This document shows, in pieces, positions 35,696-43,669 of a DNA stretch of 64,000 bases. Source of the stretch: DASVRA01 sp036388855 (GTDB taxonomy: Bacteria > Pseudomonadota > Alphaproteobacteria > Caulobacterales > Caulobacteraceae); contig DASVRA010000019.1 in assembly GCA_036388855.1 (NCBI GenBank), forward strand, positions 1 through 64,000. The letters run 5' to 3'. The notes beneath the pieces were generated by a model that saw only the letters and a program-made list of their open reading frames with translations, was not told the DNA's origin and ran no database searches. The translations under genes were made by a program, and so were the position numbers. Position 1 is the first letter of the stretch. The number at the start of each line of letters is the position of its first letter.

Positions 35696-36842
35696 GCCGA
35701 AGGGGCCGTGGCGCACCTGGGTGTTCCTGGGCGGGCGCGGGGCGGGCAAGACCCGGGCGGGCGCGCAGGCGATGCTGTTGCGGGCGCTTCCCGGTTGGCG
35801 ACTGGCTTTGGTGGGGCCGACCTTCCACGACGTGCGCGAGGTGATGATCGACGGGCCCGCGGGCATTCGCGCGATCGCGCCCGAGAGGCTGCGGCCGCGG
35901 TGGGAGGCGTCGCGGCGGCGGCTGGTCTGGGACAACGGGGCGGAGGCCTTCGCGTTTTCAGCTGAGGATCCGGAGTCGCTGCGGGGGCCGCAGTTCCACG
36001 CGGCGTGGGCGGACGAGTTCTGCGCCTGGGCCAAGCCGTCGGAGGCGCTGGCGATGTTGCGGTTCGGGCTGCGGCTGGGGGCGGACCCGCGGCTGGTGGT
36101 GACGACGACGCCGAAGCCGACGGCGGGGCTGAGGGCGCTGCTGGGGGAGCCGGGGACGGCGCGGACGGATGCGCGGACGGCGGACAACGTGGGCAACCTG
36201 GCGCCGTCGTTCGTGGCGGACCTGCGGGCGATCTACGGCGGCACGCGACTGGAGGCGCAGGAGCTGGAGGGGATGGTGCTGGACGCGCCGGAGGGGGCGC
36301 TGTTCCGGGCGGAGGATTTGCTGAAGTGCCGGGGCGTGAGGCCCGAGCGGTTGGAGAAGGTGGTGGTGGCGGTGGACCCGCCGGTCTCCACCGAAGGTGA
36401 CGGCTGCGGGATCGTGGGGGTCGGGCGTGCGGGCGAGCGGGCGTATGTGCTGGCGGACCGGTCGGGGCGGGGGATGACTCCGGCGGCCTGGGCGCGGCGG
36501 GCGGCGGCGCTGGCGGAAGAGGTGGGCGCTGCCTGCATCGTGGCCGAGGCGAACCAGGGCGGCGACATGGTGAGGAGCGTGCTGGCGCAGGCGGAGCCGG
36601 GGTGTTCGGTGAAGCTGGTGCACGCGAGCAAGGGCAAGCGGGCGCGGGCGGAGCCGGTGGCGGCGCTCTACGAGCAGGGGCGGGTGACGCACTGCGGCGT
36701 GTTCGCGGCGCTGGAGGAGGAGCTGATGGGGCTGGGGTGCGAGGACGTGAGGGCGAGCCCGGACCGGGCGGATGCGCTGGTTTGGGCGGTGACGGAGTTG
36801 ATGCTGGAGCGGCGGGCGGGGCCGCGGATCAGGGTGTTGTGA
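35511..36842 (+). CDS. GTA g2, terminase large subunit
   Basis: A 443-residue DNA-packaging motor. The ATPase Walker A is FLGGRGAGKTRAGAQAM (about residues 72-88), Walker B region FHAAWADEFCAWAKP, and TTTPKPTAGLRALL follows. The C-terminal nuclease domain starts near VVVAVDPPVSTEGDGCGIVGVG with acidic residues for metal binding. It fills GTA capsids with random host DNA. ATG at 35511 lies inside g1; later in-frame starts (TTG near 35604, GTG near 35658) would reduce the overlap. Confidence 0.9.
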   Translation: MSSAVRSCARGPSESTLESIAHSLHSTQRGLGSSSGTGPHWQEAWLDEVERWTGVANKGQHEPKGPWRTWVFLGGRGAGKTRAGAQAMLLRALPGWRLALVGPTFHDVREVMIDGPAGIRAIAPERLRPRWEASRRRLVWDNGAEAFAFSAEDPESLRGPQFHAAWADEFCAWAKPSEALAMLRFGLRLGADPRLVVTTTPKPTAGLRALLGEPGTARTDARTADNVGNLAPSFVADLRAIYGGTRLEAQELEGMVLDAPEGALFRAEDLLKCRGVRPERLEKVVVAVDPPVSTEGDGCGIVGVGRAGERAYVLADRSGRGMTPAAWARRAAALAEEVGAACIVAEANQGGDMVRSVLAQAEPGCSVKLVHASKGKRARAEPVAALYEQGRVTHCGVFAALEEELMGLGCEDVRASPDRADALVWAVTELMLERRAGPRIRVL

Positions 36843-36911
36843 GGGCCTGACCCGCTCGCGGAGAAGAAGGGGTGGCGCCGTCGCTCGGCGCCCTGATCTG
36901 ACAAGATAAGG

Positions 36912-38084
36912 ATGAACTCAATGGACTGGTTGGCTCCATTCCGGGCGCGCGCGGTCGCGCCGCCGGAGGTGAAGGATTCGCGGGCGGCGCGGCTGGTGGC
37001 GCTGACTTCGGCCGGTCGCCCCGTGTGGTCGCCGAGGGATTACGAGAGCCTGGCGCGGGAGGGGTTCGGGTCGAACCCGGTGGCGTATCGGTGCACTCGG
37101 CTGGTGGCGGAGGCGGCAGCTTCCGTGCCGTTGGTGGTGCTGGAGGCGGGACAGCGCGTGGAGGCGGGGCATCCGCTGCAGCGGCTGGTGGATCAACCGA
37201 ACCCGGAGCAGGGGCGGGCGGACCTGATGGAGGCGTTCTTCGGGGCGCTGCAGGTGGCGGGGAACGCTTACCTGGAAGCGGCGGGGGGCGCGGACGGCGA
37301 GGCGGTGGAGGAGCTGTATGCGCTGCGGCCCGAGCGGGTGCGGGTGGTTCCGGGGGCGCGGGGGTGGCCGGAGGCTTACGAGTATGAGGTCGGGGGGCGG
37401 ACGGCGCGGATCGCGCGCGAGGCGGACGGGTTCCTCCCCGTTCTGCACCTGAAGCTGTTCAACCCGCTGGACGACCACTACGGCTTTTCGCCGCTGGAGG
37501 CGGCGGCGTTCGCAGTGGACGTGCACAACGCCTCGGGCGCCTGGAACAAGGCGCTGCTGGACAATTCGGCGCGTCCGTCCGGGGCGCTGGTCTATGACGG
37601 CTCGGACCGGATGACCGGGGAGCAGTTCGAGGGGCTGAAAACAGAGCTGGCGGCGGGATATGCCGGCGCGGCGCGGGCGGGGCGGCCAATGCTGCTGGAG
37701 GGCGGGCTGGACTGGAAGCCGATGTCGCTCAGTCCGGCGGAGATGGACTTCATCGAGGGCAAGCACGCGGCGGCGCGGGAGATCGCGCTGGCGTTCGGGG
37801 TGCCGGCGCAGCTGCTGGGGATCCCGGGGGACAACACCTATTCGAACTACAAAGAGGCGAACGCGGCGTTCTGGCGGCAGACGGTGGTTCCGCTGGCGGA
37901 GCGGGCGTCGCGGGCGTTGTCGGGCTGGCTGGGGCAGCGGTTCGCGGGGTGTGAGATCCGGTGCGACTTCGACGCGGTGCCGGCTCTGGCGGCGGAGCGG
38001 GAGGCGCTGTGGGCGCGGCTGGAGGGGGCGAGCTTCCTGACCGAGGCGGAGCGGCGGCGGATGGCGGGGCTGGGCGATGGCTGA
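36912..38084 (+). CDS. GTA g3, phage portal protein (HK97 family)
   Basis: A 390-residue portal protein: GSNPVAYRCTRLVAEAAASVPLVVLEAG, HPLQRLVDQPNPEQGRADLMEAFF, LHLKLFNPLDDHYGFSPLEAA and LLGIPGDNTYSNYKEANAAFWRQTVVPL are typical of HK97-type portals. It forms the dodecameric ring for DNA entry. It starts 69 bases after g2. The C-terminus overlaps g3.5 by eight bases. Confidence 0.93.
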   Translation: MNSMDWLAPFRARAVAPPEVKDSRAARLVALTSAGRPVWSPRDYESLAREGFGSNPVAYRCTRLVAEAAASVPLVVLEAGQRVEAGHPLQRLVDQPNPEQGRADLMEAFFGALQVAGNAYLEAAGGADGEAVEELYALRPERVRVVPGARGWPEAYEYEVGGRTARIAREADGFLPVLHLKLFNPLDDHYGFSPLEAAAFAVDVHNASGAWNKALLDNSARPSGALVYDGSDRMTGEQFEGLKTELAAGYAGAARAGRPMLLEGGLDWKPMSLSPAEMDFIEGKHAAAREIALAFGVPAQLLGIPGDNTYSNYKEANAAFWRQTVVPLAERASRALSGWLGQRFAGCEIRCDFDAVPALAAEREALWARLEGASFLTEAERRRMAGLGDG

Positions 38085-38340
38085 GTCCGACAGGCTGCGG
38101 ATCGAGCGGCAGGTCGGCCTGGGCGTGATCATCGCGGTGATCGTGCAGGCCGGGGCGGTGCTGCTGTGGGCCGGGGGCGCGAGCGCGCGGCTGGACGAGG
38201 TGCAGGCGCGGTTGGAGCGGCAGGCGCCGATCGCCGAGCGGCTGGCGCGGATCGAGGAGCAGGCGGCGGCGTCGCGCGCGGCGCTGGAGCGGATCGAGGC
38301 GCGGCTGGAGCGGATGGAGGGGCGGGAGCGTGGGCGGTGA
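38077..38340 (+). CDS. GTA g3.5-like small membrane/coiled-coil protein
   Basis: An 87-residue protein with one transmembrane helix (VGLGVIIAVIVQAGAVLLWAGGA) followed by an amphipathic heptad-rich segment (LDEVQARLERQAPIAERLARIEEQAAASRAALERIEARLERME). It corresponds to the small gene between portal and protease in RcGTA-like clusters (g3.5). It overlaps the portal gene by 8 bases and the protease gene by 11, indicating tight coupling. Function is unknown. Confidence 0.75.
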   Translation: MAESDRLRIERQVGLGVIIAVIVQAGAVLLWAGGASARLDEVQARLERQAPIAERLARIEEQAAASRAALERIEARLERMEGRERGR

Positions 38341-38770
38341 TCTGAAGGTGGAAGGCTATGCGTCGGTGTTCTGGGAGCGGGACCTGAACGACGACGTGGC
38401 GGCGAAGGGGGCGTTCAAGGAGTCGGTGGAGCGGACGGGCGCGGCGGGTGTGCGAATGCTTTACCAGCACGAGACGCGGGAGCCGGTGGGGGTTTGGGAC
38501 CACATTGCCGAGGATGGGCGGGGGTTGTTCGTCCGGGGGCGAATCCTGGCGGCTTCGGCGCAGGGGCGGCTGGCGCAGGCGCTGGTCAGGGTTGGCGCGC
38601 TGGATGGGCTGTCGATCGGGTTTAGGACGGTGAAGGCGCGCAAGGACGAGAGCGGGCGGCTCAGGGTGCTGACCGAGGTTGAGCTTTGGGAGGTGTCACT
38701 GGTGACCTTCCCGATGCTGCCGGGGGCGCGGCTGCGCCTCGCGGACGGCGCGGCGCTCGCGGCGGCGTAA
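38330..38770 (+). CDS. GTA g4, HK97 family prohead protease
   Basis: A 146-residue protease (U35 family): VEGYASVFWERDLNDDVAAKGAF, VRMLYQHETREPVGVWDHIAEDGRGLFVRGRI with the catalytic His, and LSIGFRTVKARKDESGRLRVLTEVELWEVSLVTFPM with the catalytic Ser. It cleaves the capsid protein N-terminus during maturation. GTG at 38330. Its last 75 bases are overlapped by a gene on the opposite strand. Confidence 0.92.
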   Translation: MGGDLKVEGYASVFWERDLNDDVAAKGAFKESVERTGAAGVRMLYQHETREPVGVWDHIAEDGRGLFVRGRILAASAQGRLAQALVRVGALDGLSIGFRTVKARKDESGRLRVLTEVELWEVSLVTFPMLPGARLRLADGAALAAA

Positions 38771-39607
38771 TTTTTCGAGATGGGCGGCGACGGCTTCGTC
38801 CAGTTGGGCGAGGGCGGCGCGGAGGCGGTCGGAGAGGAGCGGGCGGAGCGCCTTGGCGTCTTCGCGCGACCAGAAGGCCTGGTGTTCGGCGGCGAAGGGC
38901 TGCCAACTCCAGCCGGGGATGCGGCGGCCGTCCTTGTCGGACGGGTTCATGTCGCGGCTGGGGCTGATGTGGACGCCTGGTGATGGGCGTTCCCAGACGC
39001 GGTCCTGCAGGGGGAGGCCTTTGCGTTCGAGGATGGCGGCGAGGTTTTCCTCGTCGTTGGCGTGATGGAGGTCGAGGCCGGAGAGGTCGGGGAGCGGGTA
39101 GAGCGCGTCCCAGCGGGTGAAGTGCAGGCCGGACATCCGGCGGGTGCCGGGGCGAATGGAGTTGGAATAGGGTAGGCCCAGGCGGCCCATGATCCTGAAA
39201 TGCTGGTCGATCAGCTCAGGGTTCAGGAAGACAAAGTCGACATCGCTGATGAAGACGTATTCGGCCCGGTTTTGGGGCGGGGTGACGAAGCGGACGACGT
39301 GGGGGCGGAGCCTGGTTCCGTCGGGCCGTTTCCACGGGACGGCGCGCCAGGTGAAGCGGTCAGGGAAGGTTTGCTCGATCAGGTCCAGCGCTGGCCCGTG
39401 CTCGGCGGCGAAGGCGGCGGCGTCCTGGACGCCGGCCTCGGCGATGAAGCGGGAGTCTAACGCGAGGCCTGAGAAGGCGAAGAGCGGGACGAAGTCCTGA
39501 TAGGGCGCGTTGGCGCAGCTGTAGAGCAGCACGGAATTGGGGCCGAGGGCGCGGGCGCGGGCGGTCCATTCGGCGTTGGCGCGGCGCTCGTCGTCGGTGA
39601 GGGACAT
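38696..39607 (-). CDS. glycosyltransferase-like protein inserted in the GTA cluster
   Basis: A 303-residue protein with a GT-A-like pattern: SVLLYSCANAPYQDFVPLFAFS near the start, a hydrophilic helix, then PQNRAEYVFISDVDFVFLNPELIDQHF carrying a DxD-type motif, and LHFTRWDALYPLPDLSGLDLHHANDEENLAAILERKG. It resembles small galactosyl- or glycosyltransferases that modify surface glycans; the assignment is by motif only. It lies in reverse between protease (g4) and capsid (g5), genes that are normally adjacent. ATG at 39607 (MSLTDDERRANAEW) is chosen. Its 3' end overlaps g4. Confidence 0.6.
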   Translation of the reverse strand: MSLTDDERRANAEWTARARALGPNSVLLYSCANAPYQDFVPLFAFSGLALDSRFIAEAGVQDAAAFAAEHGPALDLIEQTFPDRFTWRAVPWKRPDGTRLRPHVVRFVTPPQNRAEYVFISDVDFVFLNPELIDQHFRIMGRLGLPYSNSIRPGTRRMSGLHFTRWDALYPLPDLSGLDLHHANDEENLAAILERKGLPLQDRVWERPSPGVHISPSRDMNPSDKDGRRIPGWSWQPFAAEHQAFWSREDAKALRPLLSDRLRAALAQLDEAVAAHLEKLRRRERRAVREAQPRPRQHREGHQ

Positions 39608-39736
39608 CGGGTCTCCGGCGGCTCGGCCGTGCGCACCCATAGCGGTTCAATTCGAGAGGTCACAGGCCGGCGTCCCTTCGGGCGCGCGGGCGTCGTGGCG
39701 TGGGTTTTCGCTCCCGCGGGGGCTTGTCAGGGGAAG

Positions 39737-40987
39737 ATGATGAAAGAGACCAAACAGGCGGCGGCTTCGCCGGAGGCGCGGGCGGCGATGCACGAGATGC
39801 TGAGCTGCTTCGAGGCCTTCAAGGCGGCCAATGACCAGCGGCTGGACGAGATCGAGCGCAAGACGTGCGCCGATGGGCTGCTCGAGGAGAAGGTGGCGCG
39901 GATCGACGCGGGCCTGCAGGCGGCTCAGGCGAAGGTGGAGCGGGCGTTGAGCGAGCAGCGGCGGCCGGAGCTCGCGCCCCCGACTGGCTTCGCCGGCGCC
40001 CCCCGCGAGCGGGCGGGCCCGGAGGAGGTGAAGGCGTTTCAGGGGTATCTGCGGTCGGGCGAAGTGGCGGGGCCGCTGCTGGAGCTGAAGGCGCTGTCGG
40101 AGGGGTCGGGGGCGGATGGCGGCTATGTGGCGCCGGCGCAGATCGAGCGGCAGATCGAACGGCGGCTGGCGGAGGCTTCGCCGATGCGGGCGATCTCGAC
40201 GGTGAGGACGATCGGGGCGGGAGTCTACAAGAAGCCGATCTCGACGGTCGGCGTCGAAGCCGGCTGGGCGGCGGAGACGGCGGCGCGGCCGGAGACGGAC
40301 ACGGGGACGCTGTCGCTGCTCGAGTTCCCGGCGGCGGACCTCTACGCCAATCCGGCGGCGACGCAGGCGCTGGTGGACGACGCCTTCGTGGACATCGGAG
40401 AGTGGCTGGCGGCGGAGGTGCAGGACGCCTTCGCGGCGCAGGAGACCCAGGCGTTCGTGAATGGCGACGGGGTGAACAAGCCCAAGGGGTTCCTGAGCTA
40501 CACGGCGGTGGCGGAGGCGAGCCATGCGTGGGGGCAGATCGGCTATGTGGCGTCGGGGTCGGCGGGCGCGTTCGCGGCATCGAACCCGGTCGATAAGCTG
40601 TTCGATCTGATCTACGCGCCCCAGTCCAAGTATCGGCCAGGCGGGCGGTTCGTGATGAACCGCAAGACGTTGAGCACGATTCGCAAGATGAAGGACGCGG
40701 ACGGCAACTACATCTGGTCGGCGGCGACGCAGCCGGGGGCGCCGTCGATGCTGTTGGGCTATCCGCTCACCGAGATCGAGACCATGCCCGACGTTGGGGC
40801 GAACACCTATTCGATCGCGTTCGGGGACTTCGCCAAGGGATATCTGATCGTGGACCGGGCGGGGGTGCGGGTGCTGAGGGATCCGTACACGGCCAAGCCG
40901 TACGTACTCTACTACACCACCAAGCGGGTCGGCGGCGGGGTGCAGAACTTCGACGCGATCAAGCTGATGAAGTTCGCGGCGTCGTAG
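39737..40987 (+). CDS. GTA g5, major capsid protein (HK97 family)
   Basis: A 416-residue HK97-fold capsid protein. The N-terminal 115 residues are a helical scaffold-like segment (FEAFKAANDQRLDEIERKTCADGLLEEKVARIDAGLQ) removed by the protease; the capsid core follows (ADGGYVAPAQIERQIERRLAEASPMRAISTVRTIGAGVYKKPIS, VNGDGVNKPKGFLSY, GRFVMNRKTLSTIRKMKDADGNYIW). ATG at 39737, just before a second ATG, has GGGGAAG upstream. Because the preceding gene is on the other strand, g5 must have its own promoter in 39608-39736. Confidence 0.94.
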   Translation: MMKETKQAAASPEARAAMHEMLSCFEAFKAANDQRLDEIERKTCADGLLEEKVARIDAGLQAAQAKVERALSEQRRPELAPPTGFAGAPRERAGPEEVKAFQGYLRSGEVAGPLLELKALSEGSGADGGYVAPAQIERQIERRLAEASPMRAISTVRTIGAGVYKKPISTVGVEAGWAAETAARPETDTGTLSLLEFPAADLYANPAATQALVDDAFVDIGEWLAAEVQDAFAAQETQAFVNGDGVNKPKGFLSYTAVAEASHAWGQIGYVASGSAGAFAASNPVDKLFDLIYAPQSKYRPGGRFVMNRKTLSTIRKMKDADGNYIWSAATQPGAPSMLLGYPLTEIETMPDVGANTYSIAFGDFAKGYLIVDRAGVRVLRDPYTAKPYVLYYTTKRVGGGVQNFDAIKLMKFAAS

Positions 40988-41003
40988 CGGCGGGCGCTCG
41001 TTG

Positions 41004-41169
41004 CCTTCTCCCCTTGTGGGGGAAGGTGGCGGGCGCGAGCCCGCCGGTTGAGAGGTCGCGCCGGCCTCTCCGTTTAGATTCTTTGGGCTCGCGCCTCCTT
41101 CATGGGCCGGCGCGACCCCTCATCCGACCCCGCTCCGCGGGGCCACCTTCTCCCGCAAGGGGAGAAGGA
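41004..41169. repeat. long inverted-repeat element between GTA g5 and g6
   Basis: Left arm 41004-41068 and right arm (about 41105-41169) are inverted copies of a unit of about 65 bp: CCTTCTCCCCTTG(T/C)GGG(G/A)GAAGGTGGC at the ends and GGTCGCGCCGGCC inside. The ends are themselves palindromic. It is a non-coding MITE- or REPIN-like element. Confidence 0.7.
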
Positions 41170-41188
41170 AAACTCAAGGACAATCCAC

Positions 41189-41458
41189 ATGCCCCCACCC
41201 GTCTCTCTCGCGGAGGCGAAGCTGTTCCTGCGCGTCGATCAGGATGCGGAGGACCAGCTCGTTTCGACACTGATCGCGGCGGCTCAGGCGCGGGTGGAGG
41301 TTGAGACGGGCCTCGTGCTCGACGACGCCTCGCCTGCGCCGCTGCGGCTGGCGGTGCTGCAGCTGACCGCGCACGCTTACGAGCACCGGGAGGATGGGGA
41401 GCCTCCGGGGCGGTTGGTCGAGCCTTGGGTGAAGCCTTACCGGCAAGTGCGGCTGTGA
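41189..41458 (+). CDS. GTA g6, head-tail connector protein
   Basis: An 89-residue protein of the phage gp6-like connector family (VSLAEAKLFLRVDQDAEDQLVSTLIAAAQARVEVETGLVL, then LRLAVLQLTAHAYEHRE). It forms the ring below the portal. ATG at 41189 is chosen; the upstream open frame runs through the inverted-repeat element. Its stop overlaps the g7 GTG. Confidence 0.88.
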   Translation: MPPPVSLAEAKLFLRVDQDAEDQLVSTLIAAAQARVEVETGLVLDDASPAPLRLAVLQLTAHAYEHREDGEPPGRLVEPWVKPYRQVRL

Positions 41459-41781
41459 GCGGCATCGCGAGCCTGCGCACCCAGGCGGTGCTGGAGGGGG
41501 TGACCGAGGCCGAGACGGTGTTCGGCGGCCAGAGCCGGAGTTGGACGGCGGTGGCGTCGCTGTGGGTGGACCTGAAGCCGAGCGGGGTGCGCGAGGCGGA
41601 GGAGGCGGGCGCTCCGCCAGGGCTGGTCGAGCGGGCGGAGGCGGAGGCGCGGTCGCTGGCGGCGGCGCGGCGGGGGCAACGGCTTAACGCGGGCGGCCCG
41701 GCTTGGCGGGTGACGGCGGTGACGGCGAACCGGCCGCGCGTGGGGCGGATGATCCTGCATCTGGAAAGGCGCTGGGCATGA
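41455..41781 (+). CDS. GTA g7, head-tail adaptor (head closure) protein
   Basis: A 108-residue protein at the g7 position, with the SPP1 gp16-like pattern: TVFGGQSRSWTAVASLWVDLKPSGVREA, helices, then WRVTAVTANRPRVGRMILHLERR. GTG at 41455 overlaps the g6 stop by four bases and is preferred to an in-frame GTG at 41425. Confidence 0.8.
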   Translation: MSGIASLRTQAVLEGVTEAETVFGGQSRSWTAVASLWVDLKPSGVREAEEAGAPPGLVERAEAEARSLAAARRGQRLNAGGPAWRVTAVTANRPRVGRMILHLERRWA

Positions 41782-42197
41782 GCGGGGATGCGGACCTGGC
41801 GCTGCAGGGCGCGGTGCTGGCGCGGCTGAAGGCCGACGCGGGGGTGGCGGCGGTGCTGGGCGGGCGCGCTTATGACCAGCCGCCGGCGGAGCGGATCTAT
41901 CCGTACCTGCTGATCGGGCGGTCGGAGACGCGGCCGTTCGGGGGGACCGGAGGCGAGGGGCTGGAGCACGCGCTGACGTTGACGGTGGCGTCTATGTTCG
42001 GCGGCTCGGAAGAGGCGAAGGCCGTGTGCGCGGCGGTGCGGGCGTGCCTGCACAACGCCGAGCTGGGGCTGGAGGCGCATCGGCTGGTGAACCTGAGGGT
42101 CACCTATTGCGACGTGTTCAAGGCGGCGGACTGGCGCTTCACCTACGGGGTGGCGCGGCTGCGGGCGGTGACGGAACCAATGGTGTTGGAGGGCTGA
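41778..42197 (+). CDS. GTA g8, DUF3168 tail completion protein
   Basis: A 139-residue DUF3168 protein (ALQGAVLARLKADAGVAAVLGGRAYDQPPAERIYPYLLIGRSETRPFG, then LTLTVASMFGGSEEAKAVCAAVRACL). This family is the tail terminator or completion protein at the head-tail joint. ATG at 41778 overlaps the g7 stop. Confidence 0.85.
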   Translation: MSGDADLALQGAVLARLKADAGVAAVLGGRAYDQPPAERIYPYLLIGRSETRPFGGTGGEGLEHALTLTVASMFGGSEEAKAVCAAVRACLHNAELGLEAHRLVNLRVTYCDVFKAADWRFTYGVARLRAVTEPMVLEG

Positions 42198-42198
42198 G

Positions 42199-42618
42199 AT
42201 GGCGGCGCAGCGCGGCAAGGACATACTGTTGAAGATCGGCGACGGAGGGACGCCGGAGGCATTCGCCTCGGTGGCGGGGCTGAGGGCGCGGACGATTTCG
42301 CTGAACGCGCGGACGGTGGACGCGACGGACTCGGATTCCGCCGGACGGTGGCGGGAGCTGCTGGAAGGGGCGGGGGTGAAGTCGGCGGCGGTGTCGGGGA
42401 CCGGGGTGTTCCGCGACGCGGCGTCGGACGCGCTGATCCGGGAGGCGTTCTTCGCCCAGTCGGCGCGGAATTGGCGACTGGTGGTGCCGGATTTCGGCAC
42501 ACTGGAGGGGCCGTTCCTGGTGGCGGCGCTAGAGTATGCTGGGCAGCACGAGGGGGAGGCGACCTATGCGTTGTCGCTGGCCTCGGCGGGCGAGGTGACG
42601 TTCGAGGCGCTCACGTGA
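42199..42618 (+). CDS. GTA g9, major tail protein
   Basis: A 139-residue tail tube protein of the TP901-1/RcGTA g9 type (MAAQRGKDILLKIGDGGTPEAFASVAGLRARTISLNARTVDATD, then WRLVVPDFGTLEGPFLVAALEYAGQHEGEATYALSLASAGEVTFEA). It stacks into the short tube of the GTA tail. One base separates it from g8, and its stop overlaps the g10 GTG. Confidence 0.9.
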   Translation: MAAQRGKDILLKIGDGGTPEAFASVAGLRARTISLNARTVDATDSDSAGRWRELLEGAGVKSAAVSGTGVFRDAASDALIREAFFAQSARNWRLVVPDFGTLEGPFLVAALEYAGQHEGEATYALSLASAGEVTFEALT

Positions 42619-42917
42619 CCGCGGCAGCGAACGGGGCGCGGGGCGAGGTGGTTTGCCCGTTGGCAGGCGCCGAGAGGCGGCTGTGCCTGACGCTTGGGGC
42701 GCTGGCGGAGCTGGAGACGGCGCTGGAGGTCGAGGGGGTCGGCCCGCTGGCCGAGCGGCTGGGGCGGCTGTCGGCGCGGGATCTGATCACGGTGCTGGCG
42801 GCGCTGTTGCGCGGCGGCGGTGAGGCGGAGGCGGCGGAAGGCCTGGCGGGCGCGGCGGTGGATTTCCGTGAGGCCGTCGAGGCCGTGGCGGCGGCGTTTC
42901 GGGCGGCGGGCCGGTGA
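42615..42917 (+). CDS. GTA g10, gene transfer agent family protein
   Basis: A 100-residue protein matching the RcGTA g10 family (CPLAGAERRLCLTLGALAELETALEVEGVGPLAERLGRLSARDLITVLAALLRGGG). It resembles tail assembly chaperone N-terminal parts (gpG-like). GTG at 42615 overlaps the g9 stop, and its own stop overlaps the next gene. Confidence 0.82.
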   Translation: MTAAANGARGEVVCPLAGAERRLCLTLGALAELETALEVEGVGPLAERLGRLSARDLITVLAALLRGGGEAEAAEGLAGAAVDFREAVEAVAAAFRAAGR

Positions 42918-43126
42918 ACTGGGAAGCGATGCTGCGGGCGGCGATGGCGGCGGGAATCGCGCCGGGGGGGTTCTGGCGCTTGTCGGTGAAGGAGTGGCGG
43001 GCGCTTTGCCGCGGGGGCGGTGAAGGGCTCGGACGTGGCGAACTGAACCGACTGATGGGTCTGTATCCGGATGATCTGGCCCAGCCCGAAAACCTAGGTC
43101 CCCGCTTCCGCGGGGATGAGCGGTAG
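42914..43126 (+). CDS. GTA g10.1, tail assembly chaperone-like protein
   Basis: A 70-residue protein of the rcc01693-like family (NWEAMLRAAMAAGIAPGGFWRLSVKEWRALCRGG ... LNRLMGLYPD), located between g10 and the tape measure as in other GTA clusters. GTG at 42914 overlaps the g10 stop. Its last 12 residues (ENLGPRFRGDER) are encoded by a REP-type palindrome, so the natural end has been replaced by the repeat. Confidence 0.75.
   Translation: MNWEAMLRAAMAAGIAPGGFWRLSVKEWRALCRGGGEGLGRGELNRLMGLYPDDLAQPENLGPRFRGDER
43089..43123 (+). repeat. REP palindrome inside the end of GTA g10.1
   Basis: A single copy of the unit seen twice at the hut locus: AAAACCTAGGT start, CCCCGC-TTC-CGCGGGG-like stem, GATGAGCGG end. 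It supplies the last codons and stop region of g10.1. Confidence 0.75.
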
Positions 43127-43132
43127 AGAAAC

Positions 43133-43669
43133 ATGAGCGACACGAGTTTTGAGCCCGCGGGCCTCGAGGGGCTGCACGCGCAGACGTCGGAGGCGGCGGC
43201 GGCGATGCTGGCGCTTAAGGAGCCGGCGGAGGAGGCGGCGCGGTCGATCGAGGACGCGTTCACGCGGGCGGGCGAGGGCATGGCGCGGTCGCTGACGCGG
43301 GCGGCGCTGGATGGGAAGCTGACGCTGCAGGACCTGGCGGCGGCGGTGCTGGCGGCGGTGAATGCCGCGGCTGCGGCGTCTGGAGGCGGCAAGGGGTTAG
43401 GGGAGACGATCGCACAGGTGGTGAGCGCGGCGTTCTCGGGCGCGCGTGCGGACGGGGGGCCGGTGGTGGCCGGCGGGGGTTATCTGGTGGGCGAGCGGGG
43501 GCCGGAGGTGTTCCGGCCGTTCGCTTCCGGGGAGGTGCAGCCGCTGGGCGGCGGGGTGACGGTGAACCTGAGCCTGCCGCGCGAGAGCGCCCCGGGCCTG
43601 CTCAGGTCCGAGGCGCAGATCGCGGGGATGCTGGCCCGCGCCGTGGCGCTGGGGGCGCGGCGGTTCTAG
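43133..43669 (+). CDS. GTA g11, tape measure protein
   Basis: A 178-residue short tape measure protein. The N-terminal helices (EGLHAQTSEAAAAMLALKEPAEEAARSIEDAFTRAGEGMARSLTRAALDGKLTLQDLAAAVLAAVNAA) precede the GGPVVAGGGYLVGERGPEVFRPFASGEVQPL segment typical of this family. RcGTA g11 has about 219 residues; the short length fits a short tail. The stop overlaps the convergent DUF805 stop by four bases. Confidence 0.85.
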   Translation: MSDTSFEPAGLEGLHAQTSEAAAAMLALKEPAEEAARSIEDAFTRAGEGMARSLTRAALDGKLTLQDLAAAVLAAVNAAAAASGGGKGLGETIAQVVSAAFSGARADGGPVVAGGGYLVGERGPEVFRPFASGEVQPLGGGVTVNLSLPRESAPGLLRSEAQIAGMLARAVALGARRF

